In this document: positions 54,859-63,328 of the stretch, in pieces
Layout: every line of letters begins with the position of its first letter
Numbering within the stretch: the first letter of the stretch is position 1
From: Duganella rivi
GTDB taxonomy: Bacteria > Pseudomonadota > Gammaproteobacteria > Burkholderiales > Burkholderiaceae_D
Assembly: GCF_009857435.1 (NCBI RefSeq)
Contig: NZ_WWCK01000005.1
Span: forward strand, 248,001 to 312,000
Direction of reading: 5' to 3'
Length of the DNA stretch: 64,000 nt
Position numbers and translations under genes: made by a program
Notes under the pieces: model-generated
Told to the model about the DNA's origin: nothing
The model's input: only the letters and a program-made list of their open reading frames with translations
Database searches by the model: none

Positions 54859-55524
54859 TTACTGATCCTGCGACAAGCCTTGCTGCCACAGGCGATCTGC
54901 TTGTTCAAACAGCGGTAGCCCGGCAGCGAAGGAATCGCCGGTCGGCGCCAGTTGCAGCCAGTTCAGGGTACTGTGCGAGCCGCTGGACGGCGCCGGCTGG
55001 CGCACTTGCCGCATCCAGGCAGCAACGGTGGCATAGCTTTCAGGATGGCGCTGCTGCATCCACGCCAGTGCGACGAGGTCGGCATAGCCTTCTTCGCGGC
55101 GGGTGTCGCGCAGCTCTTCGGCGGCGCTGGTTTGCTTTCGCTCCTCAAAGCCGGACGGCACCGCATGCCAGCGGCCTTGCGCGTAGCGCCAGCAATGGCC
55201 GATCTCATGCGCCACCATGGCCTCGATCATCAGCGGGCGTTGCGCGGCAGGAACGGTATTGAGGATATCTTCGGCATTCGGATTGCCGCGCATGGACAGC
55301 ACCAGCTTGCAGCGGCCGTTGTCATAGCCCAACGCCAGCGGCACGTCGTTGGCGCGCGCCTGCGGCTGCACGGTGATGTCGAGTGGCAGCTTGAGTTCTT
55401 GCTTGGCATAGGCCAGCACGGCTGAGCCAGCTTTCAGCCAGCGGACTTCCACCTCGGTCAGCTCGGCAGCGGAGGCGAGACCGGAACTCAACAGCAGCAG
55501 GGGGAGGAAGGCGCGCTTGATCAT
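54859..55524 (-). CDS. Secreted zincin-like peptidase
   Basis: 221 residues from the ATG at 55524 (MIKRAFLPLLLLSS), with a signal peptide; the SD is not strong. A HExxH (VAHEIGHCWRY) is followed ~35 residues later by EEGYADLVALAW, which could supply the third ligand. A Cys pair (RCKL and HCW) may form a disulfide. I do not recognise the exact family. It lies upstream of the M49-like gene. Confidence 0.65.
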   Translation of the reverse strand: MIKRAFLPLLLLSSGLASAAELTEVEVRWLKAGSAVLAYAKQELKLPLDITVQPQARANDVPLALGYDNGRCKLVLSMRGNPNAEDILNTVPAAQRPLMIEAMVAHEIGHCWRYAQGRWHAVPSGFEERKQTSAAEELRDTRREEGYADLVALAWMQQRHPESYATVAAWMRQVRQPAPSSGSHSTLNWLQLAPTGDSFAAGLPLFEQADRLWQQGLSQDQ

Positions 55525-55604
55525 GGTGATCAAACTGTAGCATGTGCCGGGCAGAAATTATTGCCCGGCAGCAGGTAAATTACTACGTAGAAAAACTGGA
55601 ATGC

Positions 55605-57305
55605 TTACTTGCTCAACAAGGTCTTGGCGGTTTTGAATTCCGGGCGGATGTCATTCGGCACAGATTTCATTTTATCCAAGGCTTTCTGCACGTCCGGGCG
55701 GATCACCACGTACTTGGTCATCATGTCCTTGGCGCGCGCATAGTCACCGGTAGCTTCAATGGTCAGGAACTCGCGATCCAGATCAATCACCGCTTGCTTG
55801 ATCTTGCCGAAGTCCACCGAGAAGGTACCGTCGCCGTGCGACACGAAGCCGCCCTTGTCCAGCAGGTAGTTCACCTGAATCGCCATGCCGCGCGCGTGCG
55901 AATCGGTCAGGCCGAAATGCAGCGTGCGGAAAGCCGACGCCAGGAAGGTGATATACAGCTTGCGCTCAGCGGCCGCGCCCTGCCCCAGCGTGCCTTGCAG
56001 CTGGCCCTTGTCCATCATGTACGCCAGCGCGTACAAGCCGGTGATATCGGCCTTGGCTTCTTCGATGGTCGAATAGGCTTCCTTCAAGTCCTGGCGCGGC
56101 GTCGATTCCTGGCCGTTGTTCCTGGTGATGTGCGGGCCGAGACCGTGGGTGATTTCATGCGCCAGGATGTGCGTGAAGAAGGAGTCGAAGTCTACGTCCT
56201 TCTGGTCGGCAGGACGCAGCACCAGCTTGGCGATCGGCGTCAGCGTCGATTTGAATTTCGCTTGCTGCACGTTCTTCAGCATCACGCGCTTGGAGCCGCG
56301 CTGGCTGATGATGCGCTCATCGTTCGGCAGGTTGTAGGCGGCGGTCTGCACACCCATATTGCCGTCGCCAGCGCCGTAAACTTGGTTCACGACGACCATC
56401 GGCGCCAGCGCGCCAACCTTAGGATTGCGGTACTGCGCATCCAGCGGCAGATTGTCTTCCAGCTCCTGCATATGCTTGGCGAAGAAGTCCAGCTTTTGCG
56501 TTTCCTTCTGGTCGCGGATATTCACGTAGGCTTCAAACGCAGCCTTGTAGCCAAAAAGCTCGTCGTTATAGGTCTCGTATGGGCCGATGGTGATATCGAC
56601 CGGCGAATCCAGATCCATCCACGCGAAATCGGAGGCCAGATAATCGTTGCTGAGGAAAGCATCGGCGCGCAGGTCGAGGAATTTTTTCAGCGAGGCGTTA
56701 TCGGTATCGGCAGCGGCTTGCTTGAGCAGCGCTGCGGCTATTTCCAGATCGGCCTTGTACTCTTCCGAATACTTCACGGTGGTGAACTGGCCGTCCTTGT
56801 TTTTACGGATGGTGGTGAAGAACCACTGCGCTTGTTCCTTGTCGATGGCCGGCAAGGCGTTGATCCAGGTTTCCAGTTCGGCCTTGCTCGCGCCTTCCGG
56901 GTAGAAGTTGCCGCCTTCCGGCTTCTTGTTCGGCACCTTCACGCCGCCCACTTCGGCCGGCAGGAAGGATTGATGGTCATCCAGGATCGACCATGGGCCT
57001 TTATTGAGCCAGAAGTAGTTCAGGCGCGCCTTGCCCAGCGGCGTGGTGTCCTTTTGCAGCGCGGCCCACAAGGCCTCGTTGCCCGACCAGCGCTGGCGCA
57101 ATTGCAGCACGTCGATGATCTTGGCCGCTTCAATCAGCTTGGCGATGGCTTTCTTGTCGCCGGCCGAGAGCTGGCTGGTGTCGGCGGTCAGCGCGACCGG
57201 CGCGTAACGCTTGCTCATCTTGTTGAGTTGATTGACGTCGGCCGGTGCAGCGTAGGCGGTGGCGCACGCAATTGCGAGCGCCAACGGGAGCAGGATTTTT
57301 TTCAT
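55605..57305 (-). CDS. M49-like (dipeptidyl-peptidase III-related) zinc peptidase
   Basis: 566 residues from the ATG with AGAGGA upstream. Signal peptide (1-19). Zinc site HEITHGLGPH (H383, E384, H387) and, about 30 residues later, IEEAKADITGLYA (E415/E416) as third-ligand helix. Bona fide DPP III uses HELLGH with a six-residue motif, so this is the shorter-motif branch found in bacteria. N-terminal part DTTPLGKARLNYFWLNKGPWSILDDHQSF and the later GPYETYNDELFGYKAAFEA are hallmarks. It likely cleaves oligopeptides in the periplasm. Function is inferred. Confidence 0.85.
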   Translation of the reverse strand: MKKILLPLALAIACATAYAAPADVNQLNKMSKRYAPVALTADTSQLSAGDKKAIAKLIEAAKIIDVLQLRQRWSGNEALWAALQKDTTPLGKARLNYFWLNKGPWSILDDHQSFLPAEVGGVKVPNKKPEGGNFYPEGASKAELETWINALPAIDKEQAQWFFTTIRKNKDGQFTTVKYSEEYKADLEIAAALLKQAAADTDNASLKKFLDLRADAFLSNDYLASDFAWMDLDSPVDITIGPYETYNDELFGYKAAFEAYVNIRDQKETQKLDFFAKHMQELEDNLPLDAQYRNPKVGALAPMVVVNQVYGAGDGNMGVQTAAYNLPNDERIISQRGSKRVMLKNVQQAKFKSTLTPIAKLVLRPADQKDVDFDSFFTHILAHEITHGLGPHITRNNGQESTPRQDLKEAYSTIEEAKADITGLYALAYMMDKGQLQGTLGQGAAAERKLYITFLASAFRTLHFGLTDSHARGMAIQVNYLLDKGGFVSHGDGTFSVDFGKIKQAVIDLDREFLTIEATGDYARAKDMMTKYVVIRPDVQKALDKMKSVPNDIRPEFKTAKTLLSK

Positions 57306-57345
57306 GTGGTCCTCTTGTGGAGTGAGGGCCACATTGTAAATCACC

Positions 57346-57945
57346 TTACCACGCCTTATACACCTTGCCGGTCTGCGCGCCATCGACGCTGCGCGCATAC
57401 GACAGTGCGGCACGCGCTGCGGCCACTGGCTCAAAGCCGACGAAGAACGGGCCGTAGCTGCCCATCGACTCCTGCAACACCGTCGGGCTAACCACATTGA
57501 TGCGCAAGCCGCGCGGCAGTTCAATCGCCGCGCCGCGCACAAAGCCCTCGATGGCCGAATTGACCATGCTGGCGCTGGCGCCGTTGCGAATCGGCTCTTC
57601 CGCCACAATGCCACTAGTGAGCGTGATCGAGCCGCCGTCGTTCAGGTATTCCTGTGCGACGAGGGCCACGTTCACCTGCCCCATCAACTTGCTGTTCAAG
57701 CCGACGTGGAACTGCTCCGGCGTAAAGCTGGCCAGCGGCGCGAAATGCAGCTTGCCGGCAGTGACCACCACCGCATCCACCTTGCCGACCTTGGCGAACA
57801 AGTCGCGTACCTGCGCGATGTCGGCAAAGTCCACCTGGTACTCGCCGCCGCGCGCGCCCACCGACACCACCTCGTGGCGCTGGCCCAATTCTTCAACAAC
57901 TGCTTTGCCTACTGCGCCAGTGGCGCCGATTACGATCACTTTCAT
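57346..57945 (-). CDS. Atypical short SDR, catalytic Tyr/Lys replaced
   Basis: 199 residues. Cofactor loop GATGAVGKAV (7-16) is present. The active-site region has S at TLTSGIV and, where Y-x3-K is expected, GASASMVNSAIEG. Replacement by M and S removes the usual catalytic Tyr and Lys; this is a recognisable short SDR subgroup, so it is not simple decay. It would bind NAD(P)H but its reaction is unclear. The divergent LysR regulator (95 nt away) is its likely controller. Confidence 0.8.
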   Translation of the reverse strand: MKVIVIGATGAVGKAVVEELGQRHEVVSVGARGGEYQVDFADIAQVRDLFAKVGKVDAVVVTAGKLHFAPLASFTPEQFHVGLNSKLMGQVNVALVAQEYLNDGGSITLTSGIVAEEPIRNGASASMVNSAIEGFVRGAAIELPRGLRINVVSPTVLQESMGSYGPFFVGFEPVAAARAALSYARSVDGAQTGKVYKAW

Positions 57946-58040
57946 GCTGCCCTCCGTTAGAAAGCATCAGTATGTTCTCCTTCATCAAAGGAATAAATGA
58001 GCTAACATGAACAATATTCCAAACTTACAGTTAGCAATCC

Positions 58041-58952
58041 ATGGACAAGCTACGCAGCATGGAAATCTTCGTCGCCGTGGTCGATGCCGGTAACTTCACC
58101 GCCGCCGCCGCGCGCTTCAACATCTCGCCCGTGATGGTCGGTAAGCACATCGCCCAGCTGGAAGCCACGCTCGGCGCGCGCCTGCTAACGCGCACCACGC
58201 GCCGCCAAAGCCTGACCGAAATCGGCAGCCAGTACGCCGACCAGTGCCGCGCCATACTCGCGCACATCGCTGAAGCCGAACGCGGCGCGGAAGCCATGCG
58301 CGCCGTGCCGCGTGGCCGCTTGCGCATCACCGCCTCCACTTCCTTCGGCACCGAGTGGCTGGCGCCCGCCATCACCGACTACCTGCGCCAGCATCCCGAG
58401 GTGAGCGTGGATCTGAACCTGAACGACCGCATGGTGGACTTGGTGGAGGAAGGCTACGACGCCGCCATCCGCATCGGCGCGCCGGAAGACTCCAGCATGA
58501 TCGCGCGTCCGCTGCGGCCTTACGCCATGGCGATCTGCGCCTCGCCCGGTTATTTGAAAAAGCATGGCACGCCGCAAACGCCGGAGGACCTGGCGCAGCA
58601 CGAGTGCCTGGACTTCGTGGTCGGCGACGTGGGCGTGCGCTGGCGATTGCAATCGGTACACGGCAAGCGCCCGCTGCAAACGAGCCGCTTCCGCGCCAAC
58701 AACGGCCAAGCCTTGCGCATGGCCGCACTCAATGATTTTGGGATCGTGATGCAGGCAGAAGTCCTGCTGGCGCAAGACATTGCAGCCGGGCGGCTGCTGC
58801 CGATATTGAGCGAGCACCTGCCGGTGCCGCGCCCGATGAACTTGGTCTATCCGCGCGACCGTCGCGCCACGCCCAAGCTCACCACCTTCATCGACTTCAT
58901 GGTGGAACGCTTTGGACCAGCGGCACATCTGCCGCTGGCCTCTACCGCGTAA
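58041..58952 (+). CDS. LysR-family regulator (divergent from short SDR)
   Basis: 303 residues. N-terminal HTH (MEIFVAVVDAGNFTAAAARFNISPVMVGKHIAQLEATLGARLLTR read in segments) and the LysR effector domain (GRLRITASTSFGTEWLAPAI, VDLVEEGYDAAIRIG) are complete. It is divergently arranged with the short SDR, the standard arrangement for a LysR activator and its target, and both promoters lie in the 95-nt gap. Confidence 0.9.
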   Translation: MDKLRSMEIFVAVVDAGNFTAAAARFNISPVMVGKHIAQLEATLGARLLTRTTRRQSLTEIGSQYADQCRAILAHIAEAERGAEAMRAVPRGRLRITASTSFGTEWLAPAITDYLRQHPEVSVDLNLNDRMVDLVEEGYDAAIRIGAPEDSSMIARPLRPYAMAICASPGYLKKHGTPQTPEDLAQHECLDFVVGDVGVRWRLQSVHGKRPLQTSRFRANNGQALRMAALNDFGIVMQAEVLLAQDIAAGRLLPILSEHLPVPRPMNLVYPRDRRATPKLTTFIDFMVERFGPAAHLPLASTA

Positions 58953-58955
58953 AGG

Positions 58956-60431
58956 TTACTGCGCCTTGATGGCGCCGTTCTGCGCAACTTGCGACAGCTG
59001 CGCCGAAGGCTGCCAGCCGGCGCCCAAGGCACGCGCCACCGACACCGCTGCCAACAGGCGCTGCGTGTTGATCTGCACCGCTGCACGATCCGCCGCCAGC
59101 GCGCTACGCTGCGCATCGGTCACGTCGAGGTAAGTCGACACGCCGCGCTCATAGCGTGCACGCGCTACCAGATAGCCGCGCGCCGCCGCCACTTGCGAAG
59201 CTTTCTGCGCATCGCCCTGCATCTGGCGCTGCTGCACGTCCGACAGCGCGTCTTCCACTTCGCGCAGTGCGGTCAGCAGCTTGGTTTGGTGATTCGCCAC
59301 TGCTTCTTCGTAACGCGCCTTGGCGATAGCAAGATTGGCCTTGTTGCGGCCACCGTCAAAGATCGGCAGCGACAGAGCCAGCGGACCAACGCTAAACTGG
59401 CGCGCATCGCCCTTGGCCAGATTGCTCAGGCTCTCGGATGCAAAACCAAAATTACCGGTCAGCGAGAACGAAGGATAGAACGCACCTTCCGCCACGCCGA
59501 TCTGCGCATTGTTAGCGCGCAGGGTCGCTACGCTGCCTGCCAAGTCTGGGCGCTGCGCCAGCAAGCTCGCTGGCAGGCCGACCGGAATTGCCGGTGGCTG
59601 CGGCAGCGAGGCTGCATCGGCATTCGCCGCGGTCAGCATAGCCGACGGCGAAGCGCCAACCAAAGTTGCCAAGCTGTGTTCCAGCAGATTGCGCTGACGC
59701 TGCACTTCATGCAGATCCGCTTGCGCGTTAGCGCGCTCGATGCGCGCGCGCGACACGTCCAGCTCATTCGACAGGCCGGCGTCAAAGCGCGCGGTCACCA
59801 GTTCTTCGGATTCGCGGCGGGTATCCAGCGCGCCTTTCAGGATGGCGATTTCGGCGTCGAGGCCGCGCAACTGCCAGTAGGTGGTCGCCAGTTGCGACGA
59901 CAACACCAGCAGTACGCCGTCGCGATCCGCTTCCGCCACCAGCGCTTGCGCGTCCGATGCTTCCACCAGTCGGCGCACGCGGCCCAGCAGATCTACTTCA
60001 TAAGAGAAGCTGGAACCGACCGCGTAGTTATTCCCCTTGATCGAACGATGGCCCAGCGCCAGACCTTGCGAGGTCTCGGCCGAAGTGCGCGAGTTCGAAA
60101 TGCCGGCATTCACGCTCAACTGCGGCTGCTCGTTGGCACGCGCCACGCCGGCTTGTTCCAGCGCCTGCACAAGGCGCTGGGCAGCGGCTTTCACGCTTGG
60201 GTTATCGCGCAGCGCCGTCTCTTCCAGACGGTTCAAGGTCGCGTCGTTAAACACGGTCCACCATTGCGCAGGCAGGTGTGCCTCGCTGGCGCCGGCTTGC
60301 GGCAAGTGGCGGAACGATGCATCGGCCACATTGGCCGGCGCTTTAAAATCCGTGCCGACAGTGGCGCAGCCGGTGACGGCCAGCGTTACGGAAACAGCGA
60401 GCGTCAGGCGCTTCAAAGCTGAATTCAACAT
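58956..60431 (-). CDS. OprM/NodT-family outer-membrane efflux lipoprotein
   Basis: 491 residues. Lipobox LAVTGC (C22) places the mature N-terminus on lipid. The two TolC-type repeats are readable: ETALRDNPSVKAAAQRLVQALEQ, and LAQRPDLAGSVATLRANNAQIGVAEGAFYPSFSLTG. It forms the outer-membrane duct for the EmrAB-like pump encoded upstream. It starts 22 nt after the emrB-like stop, so it is the last gene of the operon. It is convergent with the LysR gene, 3 nt apart. Confidence 0.92.
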   Translation of the reverse strand: MLNSALKRLTLAVSVTLAVTGCATVGTDFKAPANVADASFRHLPQAGASEAHLPAQWWTVFNDATLNRLEETALRDNPSVKAAAQRLVQALEQAGVARANEQPQLSVNAGISNSRTSAETSQGLALGHRSIKGNNYAVGSSFSYEVDLLGRVRRLVEASDAQALVAEADRDGVLLVLSSQLATTYWQLRGLDAEIAILKGALDTRRESEELVTARFDAGLSNELDVSRARIERANAQADLHEVQRQRNLLEHSLATLVGASPSAMLTAANADAASLPQPPAIPVGLPASLLAQRPDLAGSVATLRANNAQIGVAEGAFYPSFSLTGNFGFASESLSNLAKGDARQFSVGPLALSLPIFDGGRNKANLAIAKARYEEAVANHQTKLLTALREVEDALSDVQQRQMQGDAQKASQVAAARGYLVARARYERGVSTYLDVTDAQRSALAADRAAVQINTQRLLAAVSVARALGAGWQPSAQLSQVAQNGAIKAQ

Positions 60432-60453
60432 GATTACCTCTTAATTTTTTGTG

Positions 60454-62067
60454 TTAGTGAGCACCGCCGCCACCGCCACCCGAAGGGGCTTTGACTTTGT
60501 CCGAGAACCACAGCACGCCGATACATGCAAACAGCACCATCGCCACGAGGAAGAAGCCGTCGTTGTAGGCCATCACAAACGCTTCGCGGCGCACGATGCC
60601 ATCGACTGCTTTCAACGCCATATCCGAAGCGGTGGCGCTATCGAAACCCTTGGCGATGAACGACGAGGTCAGTGCGCTCAAGCGCTCCTGCGTCGCCAGC
60701 GCAAAGCCGGTCACCGATTCGCCGATGCGTACCGAGTGGAAGTGCTCGCGGTTGGTCAGCGAGGTGGCCAGCAGCGCGATACCGATCGAACCGCCCAGGT
60801 TACGGGTCATGTTGATCAGGCTCGAAGCCGATGGCATATCTTTAGGCTGAATGCCGTTCATCGCAAAGTTCGACAACGTCAGCATCACGAACGGCTGGCC
60901 CAGTGCCCGCACGATTTGCGACAGCAGCAGCTGGTCGTAGCCGGTGGTGGCATCCATGTAGGCATTCATCAGGCACGAACCGCCGAACAGCAGCAAGCCG
61001 AAACTGCACAGGATACGGTTATCGATCTTGGACGACAGCTTGGCCACGAACGGCATGATGAACAGCTGCGGCAAACCGGCCCACATAATCACTTCACCAA
61101 TTTGCATCGGCGAGTAGCCCGGAATCTGCGCCAGGAACAGCGGCAGGATAAACGCCGAACCGTACAAGCCCATACCCATCGCCATCGACAGCGCGGTAGC
61201 GGCGGCAAAGTTACGCTGGCCGTACAAGCCCAGATTCACGAACGGCTGCTTGCGCACCGCGCCAGTCACCGCCCAGCCCAGTAAGCCCACAATCGCCAGC
61301 GCTGCAAAGGTGTTGATGAAGGCGGAGTCGAACCAGTCCTTGGTGTTGCCTTCTTCAAGGAAGATGGTCAGGCTGCCAAGGCCAATCGCCATGAACGCGA
61401 TGCCCAGCCAGTCAGCATTGAACAGCGCCGGCAAATTCGACTTCTCTTTATCGAGGCCGACCGCAATGCCGCCAATCAGCAGCAGGCCCGGAACCCAGTT
61501 GATGTAGAAGATCGACGGCCAGCCATACAGCTCGCTCAAGTAGCCGCCCAGCGTTGGGCCCATCGAAGGCGCCAGCGTTGCGGTCAGGCCGAAGATGGCC
61601 ATGCCGGTAGCACGCTTGGACGGCGGCAGCTTGGCCATCACCAGCGTCATCGCCATTGGAATCAGCGCGCCGCCGGTAAAGCCTTGCAGCATGCGGAAGG
61701 CGATCATGCTAGGCAGGTTCCAGGCGAAGCCGCACAGCGTGGAGAACACCAGGAACAGCGACGTCGTGCCCATCATGTAGGCGCGCATGCCGAACACGCG
61801 CACGAACAAGCCGGTCATCGGAATCACGATGATCTCTGCCACCAGGTAGGCGGTGGCGATCCACGAGCCCTCTTCCTGCGTGGCCGACAGCGTGCCGAGA
61901 ATATCTTTCAGCGACGAGTTGGTGATCTGAATATCCAACACCGCCATGAAGGCGCCGAGCATACCGGCGGCAACTGCCAGCCACGTGCGGCCGGACACCT
62001 TCTCGCTCGGCATCGGCGGGACGAACACCTGCCCGCCGCCAGGCGTATCGATAGTGGTACTAGCCAT
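60454..62067 (-). CDS. EmrB-type DHA2 drug/H+ antiporter
   Basis: 537 residues, 14 helices. DHA2 motifs: LDIQITNSSLKDILG, MTGLFVRVFGMRAYM, ALIPMAMTLVMAKLPPSKR, and a poly-Gly/His C-terminus (APSGGGGGGAH). The pump works with EmrA and the outer-membrane lipoprotein to expel drugs. It starts 15 nt after emrA. Confidence 0.93.
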   Translation of the reverse strand: MASTTIDTPGGGQVFVPPMPSEKVSGRTWLAVAAGMLGAFMAVLDIQITNSSLKDILGTLSATQEEGSWIATAYLVAEIIVIPMTGLFVRVFGMRAYMMGTTSLFLVFSTLCGFAWNLPSMIAFRMLQGFTGGALIPMAMTLVMAKLPPSKRATGMAIFGLTATLAPSMGPTLGGYLSELYGWPSIFYINWVPGLLLIGGIAVGLDKEKSNLPALFNADWLGIAFMAIGLGSLTIFLEEGNTKDWFDSAFINTFAALAIVGLLGWAVTGAVRKQPFVNLGLYGQRNFAAATALSMAMGMGLYGSAFILPLFLAQIPGYSPMQIGEVIMWAGLPQLFIMPFVAKLSSKIDNRILCSFGLLLFGGSCLMNAYMDATTGYDQLLLSQIVRALGQPFVMLTLSNFAMNGIQPKDMPSASSLINMTRNLGGSIGIALLATSLTNREHFHSVRIGESVTGFALATQERLSALTSSFIAKGFDSATASDMALKAVDGIVRREAFVMAYNDGFFLVAMVLFACIGVLWFSDKVKAPSGGGGGGAH

Positions 62068-62082
62068 GAGAGGCTCCTTGGA

Positions 62083-63198
62083 TTAGTGAGCTTCTTTCTG
62101 GTTGATCGCTACTTCAGCGATCGCCGACATGCCCGGCACCAGACGGCCACTGAGAGCCTTCACATCTTCCGGCTTGAAGGTCACCTTGACCGGCACGCGC
62201 TGTACGATCTTGGTGAAGTTACCGGTGGCGTTATCGGCCGGCAGCAGCGCGAATTGCGCGCCCGATGCTGGCGAGAAGCTGTCCACTTTGCCGATCAGTT
62301 CTTTGCCTGGAATCGCGTCGATGGTCACTTTCACTTCCTGGCCAACCTTCATGTCCGCCAATTGGGTCTCTTTGAAGTTAGCAGTCAGCCACACGTTTTC
62401 TTGCACGATGGCGGTCAGCTGCTGGCCCGGCTGCACGCGCTGGCCCACTTCAATGGTGCGCTTGCCGATACGGCCCGACACTGGCGCCAGAATCTTGTTG
62501 TAAGCCAGTTGCTGCTTGGCGTCCTTCAGTTGCACTTGCAGTACCGAGATCTGCGCATTCAGCACATCGCGCGCCGACTTGGCCGAAGCGATTTGCGCCT
62601 TGGCGGCGGCAGCGCTGTCCTTGCGGGCCGCGACATCGGCGGTGGCGCTGGCGCGGGTGGCGACGGCAGCATCGAGTTCCGCTTTCGACACGGCTTTCAT
62701 CTGGCTGTTATACAGCTGGCCGAAACGCTCGGCGTCCTGCTTGGCGCGCACCAGTTGCGCTTCCGACTGCGCTACCTGGGCGGTGGCGGCGCTGGCTTGT
62801 GCCTGCACTTGCGCGATTTGCGCGTCGGCCTGCGATACCTGCTGCTGGGCCGAGGCGATCTGCGCTTGAATCTGCTCTACTTTCACGCCTTGATCAAAAG
62901 GATCCAGCTCGGCGATCACATCGCCTTCTTTTACCAGCTGGTTATCGTCGATCAGCACCTTGGTCACCACGCCGGCGATGCGGGTCGACACCGGGTGTAC
63001 GTGACCGGCCACGTAGGCATTCTCGGTCTCAACGTAGAAATGGCTGCGATACCACATGCGGCCGCCAGCGGCCAAGGCGGCCAACGCGATAACAGCAGCC
63101 ACCACCAGAACACGGCGGTTCGGCGGCTGAGCTGGAGCCGCTGGAGCGGCGACTGGGGCAGGAGGCACGGCGCTGAGTTTTTGTTCTTGCGTGGACAT
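62083..63198 (-). CDS. EmrA-type membrane fusion protein
   Basis: 371 residues from the ATG at 63198 with CTGGAG upstream; the longer frame is rejected. A Pro/Ala-rich N-tail is followed by one TM (about 28-45: VLVVAAVIALAALAAG), a barrel-sandwich half (NAYVAGHVHPVSTRIAGVVTKV), a long coiled coil (IQAQIASAQQQVSQADAQ, repeated Ala/Gln-rich heptads to about 225) and the second barrel (LAPVSGRIGKRTIEVGQRVQPGQQ). It bridges the pump to the outer-membrane duct. First gene of the operon. Confidence 0.94.
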   Translation of the reverse strand: MSTQEQKLSAVPPAPVAAPAAPAQPPNRRVLVVAAVIALAALAAGGRMWYRSHFYVETENAYVAGHVHPVSTRIAGVVTKVLIDDNQLVKEGDVIAELDPFDQGVKVEQIQAQIASAQQQVSQADAQIAQVQAQASAATAQVAQSEAQLVRAKQDAERFGQLYNSQMKAVSKAELDAAVATRASATADVAARKDSAAAAKAQIASAKSARDVLNAQISVLQVQLKDAKQQLAYNKILAPVSGRIGKRTIEVGQRVQPGQQLTAIVQENVWLTANFKETQLADMKVGQEVKVTIDAIPGKELIGKVDSFSPASGAQFALLPADNATGNFTKIVQRVPVKVTFKPEDVKALSGRLVPGMSAIAEVAINQKEAH

Positions 63199-63212
63199 GA
63201 ATAGCTCCAGAG

Positions 63213-63285
63213 AAATGAAATGAGATAGGAGCATTATCGCCAGTTTCATGCCAAAGTCAAGAAATGAAACGATTGCATTTCATTT
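63213..63285. promoter_or_regulatory. Putative operator and divergent promoter between emrA-like and tetR-like genes
   Basis: aaatgaaa (63262-63269) and tttcattt (63278-63285) form a perfect 8-bp inverted repeat with an 8-base spacer; a further aaatgaaa half-site lies at 63213-63220 in the emrA leader. Spacing and placement between a TetR gene and its likely target fit a TetR-dimer operator. Confidence 0.6.
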
Positions 63286-63328
63286 TTTTTTGGACTAGCA
63301 TACCGGCATTCGTTATCATTCACCCCAA

